A DNA stretch of 8,125 nucleotides from an uncultured Nitrospina sp. (lineage in GTDB: Bacteria; Nitrospinota; Nitrospinia; Nitrospinales; VA-1). The notes under the pieces are model-generated. The model was not told where the DNA came from and searched no databases. It worked only from the letters and a program-made list of their open reading frames with translations. Within the stretch, counting starts at the first letter, position 1. Every line of letters starts with the position of its first letter. The DNA is taken from assembly GCA_913044145.1 (NCBI GenBank), contig CAJWOD010000054.1, forward strand, positions 1 to 8,125. The letters run 5' to 3'. A program made the translations under genes and the position numbers. Of the stretch, positions 1 through 5,630 are shown piece by piece.

Positions 1-4
1 TTCT

Positions 5-523
5 ATGAGGTTATTTGAAATTAAGAAAAATTCAATATGGCTTGCTTTATTGTTAGTGTTGTTGGAGGTGACTGTAAACCCCGTTTTTTCTGAAACGGAA
101 AAGGAAAGAGATATTAAAAAATTACTGGAAGTTTCTGGGATTTTGAGACAATTGAGTTATATGGAGGATACATTAATGAATTCTGTCTCGATGATGATTT
201 CAGGCTCTTTTCCAAAAGTTCCAGATGAGTTTTGGACCGAGTTTAATCAATTGATTGGTAAAAAAGAAATGAATGAGTTGATTAATCGAGTCATTCCAGT
301 TTATGAAAAGCATATGTCTCACGAAACTGTGAAAAAGCTAATTATAATGTTTGAGACACCCTTTTGGGAAGAATGGAAAAAAAAGATGCCTTTAATTAGT
401 CGCGAAGCGGGAGTGGTCGGCAGTGAATGGGGTAAGCAAATATCTCAATCGCCAGCTTTTAATAAAAAGTTAGAAGGGCTTATTAAAAAGTATGACCTGG
501 AAAAGATAAATAAGAAAAAATAA
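5..523 (+). CDS. DUF2059 domain-containing exported protein
   Basis: This is a 172-residue protein with a Sec signal peptide: Lys7/Lys8, a hydrophobic core at about 11-24 and likely cleavage near VFS-E at 29-30. The mature part is all-helical in composition. It carries the DUF2059 signature at about 95-146: a VIPVYEKH segment, then FETPFWEEWKKKMP, then a G-x-EWGKQI helix. DUF2059 proteins are small periplasmic or secreted proteins of unknown biochemical role, and the length is normal for the family. The ATG at 5 leaves only four upstream bases in the window, so the RBS cannot be judged. The lysine-rich C-terminus ends at the TAA at 521-523. A weak hairpin followed by T residues lies about 70 bp downstream. 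The family call is confident; the function is unknown. Confidence 0.85.
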   Translation: MRLFEIKKNSIWLALLLVLLEVTVNPVFSETEKERDIKKLLEVSGILRQLSYMEDTLMNSVSMMISGSFPKVPDEFWTEFNQLIGKKEMNELINRVIPVYEKHMSHETVKKLIIMFETPFWEEWKKKMPLISREAGVVGSEWGKQISQSPAFNKKLEGLIKKYDLEKINKKK

Positions 524-592
524 AAAAGAGGGAGATAGAATATATCTATTAGCACTTCTTAAAAAGGTATTTAAATTGCTTTCCGCATTTTT

Positions 593-613
593 AAACTAGC
601 GGGTCTAGTTTTT
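593..613 (+). terminator. Possible weak intrinsic terminator after the DUF2059 gene
   Basis: A perfect 7-bp stem (AAACTAG at 593-599 with CTAGTTT at 605-611) closes the 5-nt loop CGGGT and runs into five T residues at 609-613. It sits between the DUF2059 stop and the convergent FGE-domain gene, where a terminator is expected. The stem has only two G-C pairs, so efficiency is doubtful. On the minus strand the T-run after the stem is short. Confidence 0.4.
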
Positions 614-686
614 ATAGTTGTATATAACGGCACTCCAGATTCATTTATTTTCTTATCCCTCAATTTTTTTGGTGTGCCATGGTACT

Positions 687-700
687 TTTTATTAATAAAA
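687..700. repeat. 14-bp perfect AT palindrome at the end of the FGE-domain gene
   Basis: TTTTATTAATAAAA is its own reverse complement and lies immediately beyond the minus-strand stop codon at 701-703. It could contribute to 3'-end formation of the minus-strand transcript. In AT-rich DNA such a palindrome may also be chance. Confidence 0.3.
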
Positions 701-1489
701 TTAATTTGTCCCATGGTTGGAAAAAGCAATTCGAAATCCATTGATATAGTGCCGCTTATTTATAGAGGCACGGTAGCGAGTATGTGATTTTATATGGCTT
801 ATTAAATTGGCCTGAGAACCCCCACGCTTTACTTTGAAACGGCCTGATTGAGGGCCTTTGGGATTATTGATGGGACTTTTCTTGTAATAAGCATTCGAAA
901 ACCAATCTTCTACCCACTCCCAAACATTTCCGAGGATATCGTAAAGTCCAAAAGGGTTGGGTTTTTTTAGTCCGACAGGATGTGCTTGGTAATTAGAGGT
1001 ACCAAAATACCACACGAAATCGTTATCTATTTTATTGCCCCAGAAAAACTCTGTTGAGGTCCCTCCTCGTGCTGCATATTCCCATTCCGCTTCGCTGGGA
1101 AGCCTATATTTTGTTGTATTCTCAGCCATGTTCAATCGCTGGATATAGTCTTTGGCATCACTCCAAGACACCCTTTGGACCGGGTGGTTTTCTCCTATGA
1201 ATTTTGAAAAATCATATTTTTTTAAAATGCCCCATTGTTTTTGGGTAACTTCATACTTTCCTAAATAAAAAGAGTCCACACAAACTTTGTGAGCAGGCGC
1301 TTCAAACTTAAATCCCTTATTAGACCCCATTAAAAAACATCCAGCCGGAATTTTTAGAAATTGGATTTTGGTTAAAGGAGAAACCCAACCTTCTTTATTA
1401 TTTTCTTCTTTAGCAGAAACCTTTAGCTCCATCAATCCTGAAAAAACTAATAAGCTCGCTAAGATTATTACTTTAAGTTGAAAGGTCAT
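701..1489 (-). CDS. Exported SUMF1/FGE-sulfatase-domain protein, probably not a true FGE
   Basis: This 262-residue protein has a signal peptide (Lys6, hydrophobic 7-20, likely cleavage VSA-KE at 26-27). A complete formylglycine-generating-enzyme-like domain (PF03781 type) follows: IPAGCFLMGS at 47-56, the YEVTQKQW block at 79-86, NHPVQRVSW at 101-109, YRLPSEAEWEYAARGG at 128-143, the GLYDILGNVWEWVEDW block at 181-196, RGGS at 222-225 and the terminal GFRIAF at 251-256. Aerobic FGEs have a copper-binding cysteine pair shortly after RGGS. Here the equivalent stretch (226-240, ending SHTRYR) has no cysteine, and the only cysteines are 51 and 70. Formylglycine formation is therefore unlikely; a binding or other SUMF1-fold role is inferred. 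The ATG at 1489 has only a distant AGG as SD, inside a small AGGT/ACCT inverted repeat (1492-1503). Confidence 0.88.
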   Translation of the reverse strand: MTFQLKVIILASLLVFSGLMELKVSAKEENNKEGWVSPLTKIQFLKIPAGCFLMGSNKGFKFEAPAHKVCVDSFYLGKYEVTQKQWGILKKYDFSKFIGENHPVQRVSWSDAKDYIQRLNMAENTTKYRLPSEAEWEYAARGGTSTEFFWGNKIDNDFVWYFGTSNYQAHPVGLKKPNPFGLYDILGNVWEWVEDWFSNAYYKKSPINNPKGPQSGRFKVKRGGSQANLISHIKSHTRYRASINKRHYINGFRIAFSNHGTN

Positions 1490-1602
1490 TTAGGTGCGAA
1501 CCTGATAAGGTAGTAAATATTTTCCCAAGAAAATACCAAAAAACTTACATAATATAGGACAAATACTTATTAATAAAAAAGACTTATTATTAATATAAAA
1601 AC

Positions 1603-1681
1603 ATCTTAGCGCTTATATCGGGACTGGTGACAGTCTCGGTAGAATTGCTCGTACTTTATACGAGTTCCTTTACGCTAGGAT
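1603..1681 (+). ncRNA. Structured 5' leader: three-way-junction RNA covering the SD (putative riboswitch or thermosensor)
   Basis: By hand folding, three helices fit together without conflict. P1 pairs 1603-1611 with 1673-1681 (9 bp, one G-U). P2 pairs 1616-1626 with 1631-1641 (11 bp, two G-U) and is capped by the GNRA-type tetraloop GUGA at 1627-1630. P3 pairs 1648-1653 (CUCGUA) with 1659-1664 (UACGAG) around the loop CUUUA. The junction strands are CUUA, GAAUUG and UUCCUUUA. The 3' strand of P1 contains AGGA at 1677-1680, the SD of the TTG-start gene at 1688. An alternative short pairing, UCCU 1666-1669 with the same AGGA, also hides it. The segment is about 44% G+C, above its surroundings. 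It matches no riboswitch class that I recognise, and no ligand is proposed. Confidence 0.55.
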
Positions 1682-1690
1682 TGTAGATTG
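1677..1690 (+). promoter_or_regulatory. SD (AGGA) with TTG start, sequestered in helix P1
   Basis: AGGA at 1677-1680 lies seven bases before the TTG at 1688-1690. An in-frame TAG at 1676-1678 excludes any earlier start, so this SD fixes the start. All four SD bases are paired in the predicted leader helix. Confidence 0.6.
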
Positions 1691-2062
1691 CTTTGTTCTG
1701 CTAAAATAAAACTTTCTGTTGTTGTAGTCTTTGTTTTCTTTGCTTTTTCGGCAACTACTGAAGCTGCGCCAAATTCGATAATTCTCAACCCAATACTGAA
1801 AACCCCAGAGCGGCTAAATATTTATCAAAATGCATATGTTAAAGTCAGTAATTCATTTAGCTCTGTGTTATACAACATAACAGTTAGTGAATCCCTCTCT
1901 CAAAAAAGGGTGTTATCAATAAGGGATTTCCAATCGGGACAGTCTTTTGCAATGTCTTTCTCAAAAGCTGGAGAATATGAAATCTGTTATTCAAGTAAAA
2001 AAGATGCAAGCGTTCCAAAGACATGTTTCCAAGTAGATGTTTTAAAAGCGAAACTGATCTGA
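1688..2062 (+). CDS. Small secreted protein of unknown function, TTG start
   Basis: This 124-residue protein has a clear signal peptide: Lys6/Lys8, a very hydrophobic stretch at 9-21 and likely cleavage around TEAA-PNS at 24-28. The mature part of about 97 residues alternates short hydrophobic and polar stretches, which suggests a beta-sandwich. A motif near the C-terminus (FSKAGEYEICYS, then a second Cys before FQVDV) has Cys100 and Cys113 placed for a disulfide hairpin. The last strands resemble cupredoxin-like or Ig-like folds, but there are no histidines for a copper site. I do not recognise the family. The start is TTG with a good SD, and translation may be controlled by the structured leader. 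It reads away from the FGE-domain gene, with 198 bp between their starts. Confidence 0.75.
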   Translation: MLCSAKIKLSVVVVFVFFAFSATTEAAPNSIILNPILKTPERLNIYQNAYVKVSNSFSSVLYNITVSESLSQKRVLSIRDFQSGQSFAMSFSKAGEYEICYSSKKDASVPKTCFQVDVLKAKLI

Positions 2063-2123
2063 TCCCGTATTTACACTCAGAAAGTTTTTTCCTCCAAACG
2101 TTTTAGCTAGTAAGTATTTCCTC

Positions 2124-3071
2124 TTATTTGATAACTTGCCAAAGTGAGTCCACAAAATACCGTTTTGAATCGTAAAAATTTTCAGTAATTTTGAACCCCG
2201 ATTCACAGGCTAGATTTTCTATATCTTGAATTGAATATTTAAAAGATTGTTCGGTTTGCAAGTCTTCCCATTGAGCGAATTCAATATTTGTATTTAAAGA
2301 ATTGATTTGAATAGTTTGTTTGCAGGTACTGTACAAAAAACTTTCCACCGCTCGAGACTGTGGATTGAAATGGGCTTGCTGGACAAATAAATTTTTATTA
2401 AAGTTTGCCTGAAGACATTCGTTAATCCTATCCAAAAGATGCAAATTGAATTTCTCAAATAATTCATTATTGTATGCTTGATTGAGTAATTTTGGGTTTT
2501 TCATAAGATCAAAACCAATTAGCAAGCAATCTTCTTTATTTAATAACTGATGTAATCTTTTTAGAAAAGATTTGGCATCGGGGATATCCATATTGTTGAG
2601 AGTTACCCCCAAAAAAAGCACCATTTTCCTTAGTTTTTTGTTCTCTGTTATAGAGGCAAGACCTTCAAAATAATCAGCAACTAGGCCTGTAATTTTTAAT
2701 GAAGAGTTTTCGAAGTTTTGATTTAGTATTTTGACAAGGTTGTCAATAGCACCTTTGGATATATCTATGGGTGTGTATTGGAGTTTAATCCCGTCTTCAA
2801 TCAGCTGTCTAATTAGAGCCATTGTCTTTTTGCCATCGCCCGATCCTAATTCGATCAATTGGGTGGGTGTACTAGAAAATAAATTTGAAAGAGTCGATTT
2901 ATGCGTGTTGAATATTTCAAGTTCACAACGCGCTGGATAGTAATTTTCGAGTTTTGTGATTTGAGTGAAAATTTCACTTCCTTTTGAATCATAGATCAGC
3001 CATGAAGGAAGTTTCTTTTTTTTAAGTGAGAGCCCTTTTAGAACCGTATCAGCAAAAATATTTTTTTTCAT
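2124..3071 (-). CDS. EgtD-family SAM-dependent amino-acid N-methyltransferase
   Basis: This 315-residue protein belongs to the EgtD/Methyltransf_33 family, whose type member trimethylates the alpha-amino group of histidine to hercynine using SAM; the length is normal. Visible motifs are YDSKGSEIF (27-35), LENYYPAR (41-48), the SAM loop ELGSGDGKKT (74-83), an acidic PID (101-103), FLGVTLNN (153-160) and AYNN (199-202). The pair E274-x-S276 in TEQSFKY corresponds to the Glu/Ser that hold the substrate amino-imidazole part in EgtD. Tyr45, Asn159/160 and Tyr200 also match EgtD substrate residues. Histidine or a close analogue is therefore a reasonable substrate, but this is inference. No cytoplasmic EgtB partner is present; the nearby FGE-domain protein is exported and lacks a DinB part. 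The SD AGGT lies four bases before the ATG. Confidence 0.85.
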   Translation of the reverse strand: MKKNIFADTVLKGLSLKKKKLPSWLIYDSKGSEIFTQITKLENYYPARCELEIFNTHKSTLSNLFSSTPTQLIELGSGDGKKTMALIRQLIEDGIKLQYTPIDISKGAIDNLVKILNQNFENSSLKITGLVADYFEGLASITENKKLRKMVLFLGVTLNNMDIPDAKSFLKRLHQLLNKEDCLLIGFDLMKNPKLLNQAYNNELFEKFNLHLLDRINECLQANFNKNLFVQQAHFNPQSRAVESFLYSTCKQTIQINSLNTNIEFAQWEDLQTEQSFKYSIQDIENLACESGFKITENFYDSKRYFVDSLWQVIK

Positions 3072-3124
3072 TGTTACCTAGTTCTTTTGTGGTTATTTTA
3101 AAAATTTTGATTCAGGTATTGTTT

Positions 3125-3153
3125 TTGACCGACAGCACTTTGTTTGTTATATT
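3125..3153 (+). promoter_or_regulatory. Sigma-70 type promoter for the HDO gene
   Basis: TTGACC at 3125-3130 is followed after exactly 17 bases by TATATT at 3148-3153, giving a predicted start near 3160 and a leader of about 90 nt. This is the best vegetative promoter seen in the window. Confidence 0.6.
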
Positions 3154-3156
3154 CAA

Positions 3157-3185
3157 TATATATTATCCCCTAATTTTTTTGTCCA
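3157..3185 (-). promoter_or_regulatory. Possible promoter for the EgtD-like gene
   Basis: Read on the minus strand, TGGACA (3185-3180) and TATATA (3162-3157) are 17 bases apart, with a predicted start near 3150. It interlocks with the opposing HDO promoter. The -10 lies in an AT-only stretch, so its exact position is uncertain. Confidence 0.35.
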
Positions 3186-3251
3186 GCTTGGTTAAGTAAG
3201 ATCATCATTTATAAATTTGGCATATCCTGCTTCGCTATTATTAATTGAACA

Positions 3252-4349
3252 ATGAATAAAGTCACTTTTATTAAAACAGATAATCTTAATACAGATCTAG
3301 ATTATAAAAAAGCTTTGGAAGAATTTGTGTCACTAGTGACTTGCGATGATTTGGATGCTAAAATTTTGGCAAATCCTCGTGTTGCTCATTCTTTCAACGA
3401 AAAAATTAATCTCGCCTTGGAAAAAGCATTTTTGGGGAGTGATGGAGACGATTCTACACATCTTTTTATTCAAAGATGTTTGTACCATATCAACAGATTA
3501 AAGCTTTTTTGGTACGACGACCTAAAAAATTACTCGAATCAACAATCAAGGTTTCTTTTTGACATTCAATCTAGAATTGAAAAAAGATGGTCTGCGTGGG
3601 AAGAAAATCAAATTGAAACTGAAAGGTTAAATCCGGTTGATGTAAAACAAGCTCTTTATGAAAGGGCAGAAGCAGATTTAAACCCTGAGTTGTCTGAAGA
3701 GGGGCGTTATATCCGGGATGAGATTTCAGAAGTTGGCTACTGTCAGCTTCTCGCAATTGCTTCGCTTGATGGGTTGGTAGAGGCAAGTCAACTGTCCCGG
3801 GTTTTAGGTGGAACCGGTTCGGATGTCCAACTCATGTTGACACGGATCTTGTGGGAGGAATATGGAGGAGGGAAATTAGAGCGAAAACATTCTTCATATT
3901 TTGCTGCCATGCTAAAGGAATTAGGGTTGGATTCTAGGCCCGAAGCTTATTTAGATATTGTTCCTTGGGAGGTCTTAGCCAATATTAATCATTCATTCTT
4001 ATTATCAGAGCAAAAACAAAAATTTTTAAGATATGTTGGGGGGTTAATGTTTATCGAGATTTCTGTTCCCGCTTCTTTCAAGAATAATAAATTGGCTGGA
4101 GAGAGGTTGGGGCTTAGTCATGATGCTATAAGCTATTGGGATATACATATAAAGGAAGATATCCGCCACGGACAATGGATGCTGAACGATATTGCGCTTC
4201 CATTAATTGAAAAGTATCCGGAGAATGCATGGGAAATTGTAATGGGTTATGACCAGCAAAAGTTTTTGTCTGCCAGAGGTGCAGGTTCCATTGGTGCATA
4301 TATCCGAAAATATAAAAATGACTCTAAAGTCTTTCCAGTAAAAATTTGA
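3252..4349 (+). CDS. Haem-oxygenase-like diiron oxidase (HDO; iron-containing redox enzyme family)
   Basis: This 365-residue protein's C-terminal two-thirds (about 160-365) fit the haem-oxygenase-like metalloenzyme superfamily (PF14518 type; relatives include UndA, CADD, BesC and the SznF central domain). Six likely iron ligands are present: Glu203 (or Glu202) in WEEYGGG, His213 in RKHSSYF, Glu269 in FIEISVP, then His299, Asp303 and His306. The last three have the H-x3-D-x2-H spacing seen in CADD. HDOs activate O2 for N-oxygenation, C-C cleavage or desaturation of amino- and fatty-acid substrates; the substrate here cannot be read from sequence. Residues 1-155 are an extra, mostly helical N-terminal part, since minimal family members have about 230 residues. 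The ATG at 3252 has no good SD. It is divergent from the EgtD-like gene and converges on the pentapeptide gene with a 26-bp gap. Confidence 0.85.
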   Translation: MNKVTFIKTDNLNTDLDYKKALEEFVSLVTCDDLDAKILANPRVAHSFNEKINLALEKAFLGSDGDDSTHLFIQRCLYHINRLKLFWYDDLKNYSNQQSRFLFDIQSRIEKRWSAWEENQIETERLNPVDVKQALYERAEADLNPELSEEGRYIRDEISEVGYCQLLAIASLDGLVEASQLSRVLGGTGSDVQLMLTRILWEEYGGGKLERKHSSYFAAMLKELGLDSRPEAYLDIVPWEVLANINHSFLLSEQKQKFLRYVGGLMFIEISVPASFKNNKLAGERLGLSHDAISYWDIHIKEDIRHGQWMLNDIALPLIEKYPENAWEIVMGYDQQKFLSARGAGSIGAYIRKYKNDSKVFPVKI

Positions 4350-4375
4350 TCTTTTTGATAAACGCTCTCCCATAT

Positions 4376-4888
4376 TTACATCTGTAGCAAAAAATCATCG
4401 TCCAATTCTTCTTCCAGATAATCTGGAAGTTGGGTGTTAGAATCAGTTTGTGACATGTCCATCTGATTTGTGTTCAGTCCTGTTGCCCCCTTCAGCAGAG
4501 CTCCTTTTAGGTTGGTTTGATTGAACATCGTTCCTTCGTTAAATTGAGCCTTTTCCAGCTTGGCATTTTCCAGATTAGCAAACTGGAGATTCGATTCTAA
4601 TAAACCTGCTCCAGAAAGATTTGCCCCTTTCAAGTTCGCACTTTGGAAATTGGTTTCTAGAAGTTTGGCTTTATTCATATCTGCTTTTTCAAGTATGGCT
4701 CCGGATAGATTGGAGTACTGGAGTTTAGCTTCTTTCAAATCCACATTACTTAAGTTAATTTTCTGAAGCTGCAATCCTCGGATATCTACTTTTGAAAGAT
4801 CAGGGATCGTTTCAGGGTTTTGCTCACGCCATTGGTTCCAGGCATTAACTCCCTCTTTAATTTTAAGCAAGTGATCATCATTTGACAT
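4376..4888 (-). CDS. Pentapeptide-repeat protein
   Basis: This 170-residue protein is dominated from about residue 30 to 138 by five-residue repeats of the A(D/N)Lxx kind, for example DLKEA, NLSGA, NLKGA, NLSGA and NLENA. These form a right-handed quadrilateral beta-helix. The N-terminal block VNAWNQWREQNPETIPDLS (14-32) is the usual cap sequence of many bacterial pentapeptide proteins. The C-terminus is strongly acidic (YLEEELDDDF). There is no signal peptide, so it is probably cytoplasmic. Known roles in the family vary (gyrase mimicry, scaffolding), and nothing here selects one. The SD TGGAAA lies about seven bases before the ATG. The gene lies 42 bp downstream of the small membrane-protein gene and is probably co-transcribed with it. 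Confidence 0.9.
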   Translation of the reverse strand: MSNDDHLLKIKEGVNAWNQWREQNPETIPDLSKVDIRGLQLQKINLSNVDLKEAKLQYSNLSGAILEKADMNKAKLLETNFQSANLKGANLSGAGLLESNLQFANLENAKLEKAQFNEGTMFNQTNLKGALLKGATGLNTNQMDMSQTDSNTQLPDYLEEELDDDFLLQM

Positions 4889-4930
4889 ATTAATTTCCAG
4901 TAAATTAAAAAATTCTATTTGCGGTATGAC

Positions 4931-5062
4931 TTAATCCATAAAAAACTCCATGTAGACCATCCAACCAATCACTGAGAGGATAAGTATAGTGTATCCCGTG
5001 TGGACCCAGATTGTAAAAATCAAGGGTTCCTTACGTTTTTTCTGCGGTTTTTCTTCCTCCAT
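4931..5062 (-). CDS. 43-residue single-span membrane protein
   Basis: This short ORF starts at the ATG at 5062-5060 and ends at the TAA at 4933-4931. The protein has a charged N-terminus (MEEEKPQKKRKEP), one hydrophobic span of about 25 residues (14-38, with IFTIWVHTGYTILIL followed by SVIGWMVYM) and a short tail EFFMD. The positive cluster KKRK just before the span predicts the N-terminus inside. The evidence for expression is a strong SD (AAAGGAAAA, 5074-5066) at good spacing and a promoter just upstream. It precedes the pentapeptide-repeat gene on the same strand. No family is recognised. Size and topology resemble small accessory subunits of membrane complexes, but no complex gene is in the window. 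Confidence 0.7.
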   Translation of the reverse strand: MEEEKPQKKRKEPLIFTIWVHTGYTILILSVIGWMVYMEFFMD

Positions 5063-5083
5063 TTATTTTCCTTTCAGGCAGTA

Positions 5084-5112
5084 ATAATATGGATAAGTAT
5101 TAATGATCGCAA
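5084..5112 (-). promoter_or_regulatory. Sigma-70 type promoter for the small membrane-protein/pentapeptide unit
   Basis: On the minus strand, TTGCGA (5112-5107) is followed after 17 bases by TATTAT (5089-5084; five of six consensus bases). The predicted start near 5077 leaves a leader of about 15 nt that begins just ahead of the SD. Confidence 0.5.
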
Positions 5113-5410
5113 ACAAAATATGGTTTTTTAAATACCATGGGAGCATTAAAAAATTTTTAAAATTTTATAACATGTTTGGGATTACGATAAAGATAGCTTA
5201 ACGCTATATTTACTGACGAATACATAATATTTCAGAATTTATTTCTTCTAGTTAGAGCCCCCCTCAATCCTTTCATCTTCATTATTTAAATTAGGAAAAA
5301 TATGCCTGCCTAACTTGAGATAAGGCCAATTGAACTAATTTACGGCAAAAAAAGGACTTTTTAATGTTAAAAAATTAATATTCTAACTTAGTAGCTTCCA
5401 AAAATTAATT
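5113..5410. other. AT-rich intergenic stretch without a supported gene
   Basis: No ORF with a believable start and RBS was found. The stretch holds A/T tracts at about 5146-5170 that may bend DNA, a small inverted repeat ATAGC/GCTAT at 5193-5197 and 5203-5207, and TTAGG/CCTAA at 5291-5295 and 5309-5313. The last lies about 100 bp upstream of the sigma-54 promoter, where an activator site would be expected, but the match is too short to call. Confidence 0.4.
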
Positions 5411-5426
5411 TGGCATGAGCTTTGCT
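5411..5426 (+). promoter_or_regulatory. Sigma-54 (RpoN) promoter
   Basis: TGGCATG-AGCT-TTGCT matches the -24/-12 consensus TGGCAyr-N4-TTGCW at every defined base, with the GG and GC dinucleotides at the correct 12-base offset (5412-5413 and 5424-5425). Transcription would begin near 5437, 37 bases before the 35-codon ORF and about 194 before the sigma region-4 gene. A sigma-54 promoter implies a dedicated AAA+ activator, which is not in the window. Confidence 0.7.
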
Positions 5427-5473
5427 TCATTATGTTTAACAGCAAAAAGCGTCAAAACTTAGTGGTGAGATTT

Positions 5474-5581
5474 ATGAAGAATATAAGCTTAGATAAGTAT
5501 CTAATCCAAATATTTAGGGAAAAGGCGGAAAAAGTGGCTGGCATATTTTTCGCCGGGGTGGGAAATGGATACCTTCAGTGA
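5474..5581 (+). CDS. Putative 35-residue peptide downstream of the sigma-54 promoter
   Basis: ATG at 5474 to TGA at 5579-5581. The SD GGTGAGA (5464-5470) ends three bases before the start. The peptide begins MKNISLDKYLIQIFREKAEK, an amphipathic-helix-like part, followed by a short hydrophobic AGIFFAGVG and the end NGYLQ. It is the first ORF of the sigma-54 transcript, 49 bp ahead of the sigma region-4 gene. It could be an independent microprotein or a leader ORF coupled to its neighbour. No homology is recognised, and no sigma region 2 or 3 residues are seen. Confidence 0.5.
   Translation: MKNISLDKYLIQIFREKAEKVAGIFFAGVGNGYLQ
5539..5554 (+). promoter_or_regulatory. Second, weaker sigma-54-like site within the small ORF
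   Basis: TGGCATA-TTTT-TCGCC has the GG (5540-5541) and GC (5552-5553) at the right offset, but its -12 element is TCGC, not TTGC. If used, transcription would start near 5565, 66 bases ahead of the sigma region-4 gene. It may be chance. Confidence 0.2.
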
Positions 5582-5619
5582 AAAGACGAAAACTAGCTTA
5601 AATTATTCAATTAAAACTT

Positions 5620-5625
5620 GAGGAA
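5620..5625 (+). promoter_or_regulatory. Strong SD of the sigma region-4 gene
   Basis: GAGGAA lies five bases before the ATG at 5631 and fixes that start. A second ATG at 5635 is out of frame. Confidence 0.75.
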
Positions 5626-5630
5626 TTAAA

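Noticed and set aside
1624..1644. Hammerhead-ribozyme-like core (CUGGUGA followed by GAA)
   Set aside because: The invariant A of CUGANGA is G here, and the same bases are better explained by the long P2 hairpin with the GUGA loop.
2731..2940. 69-codon plus-strand ORF within the methyltransferase gene
   Set aside because: It is fully inside the well-supported EgtD-family gene on the other strand, with no RBS or recognisable domain.
3571..3786. 71-codon minus-strand ORF within the HDO gene
   Set aside because: It is an antisense shadow of a conserved enzyme gene with no start signal.
4560..4766. 68-codon plus-strand ORF with repeat-like protein
   Set aside because: It is the antisense reading of the pentapeptide repeats; its periodicity comes from the real gene.
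5302..5311. ATGCCTGCCT repeated at 8036-8045
   Set aside because: The second copy lies in the conserved GHACL codons of the MBL gene; a 10-base match with no context is probably chance.
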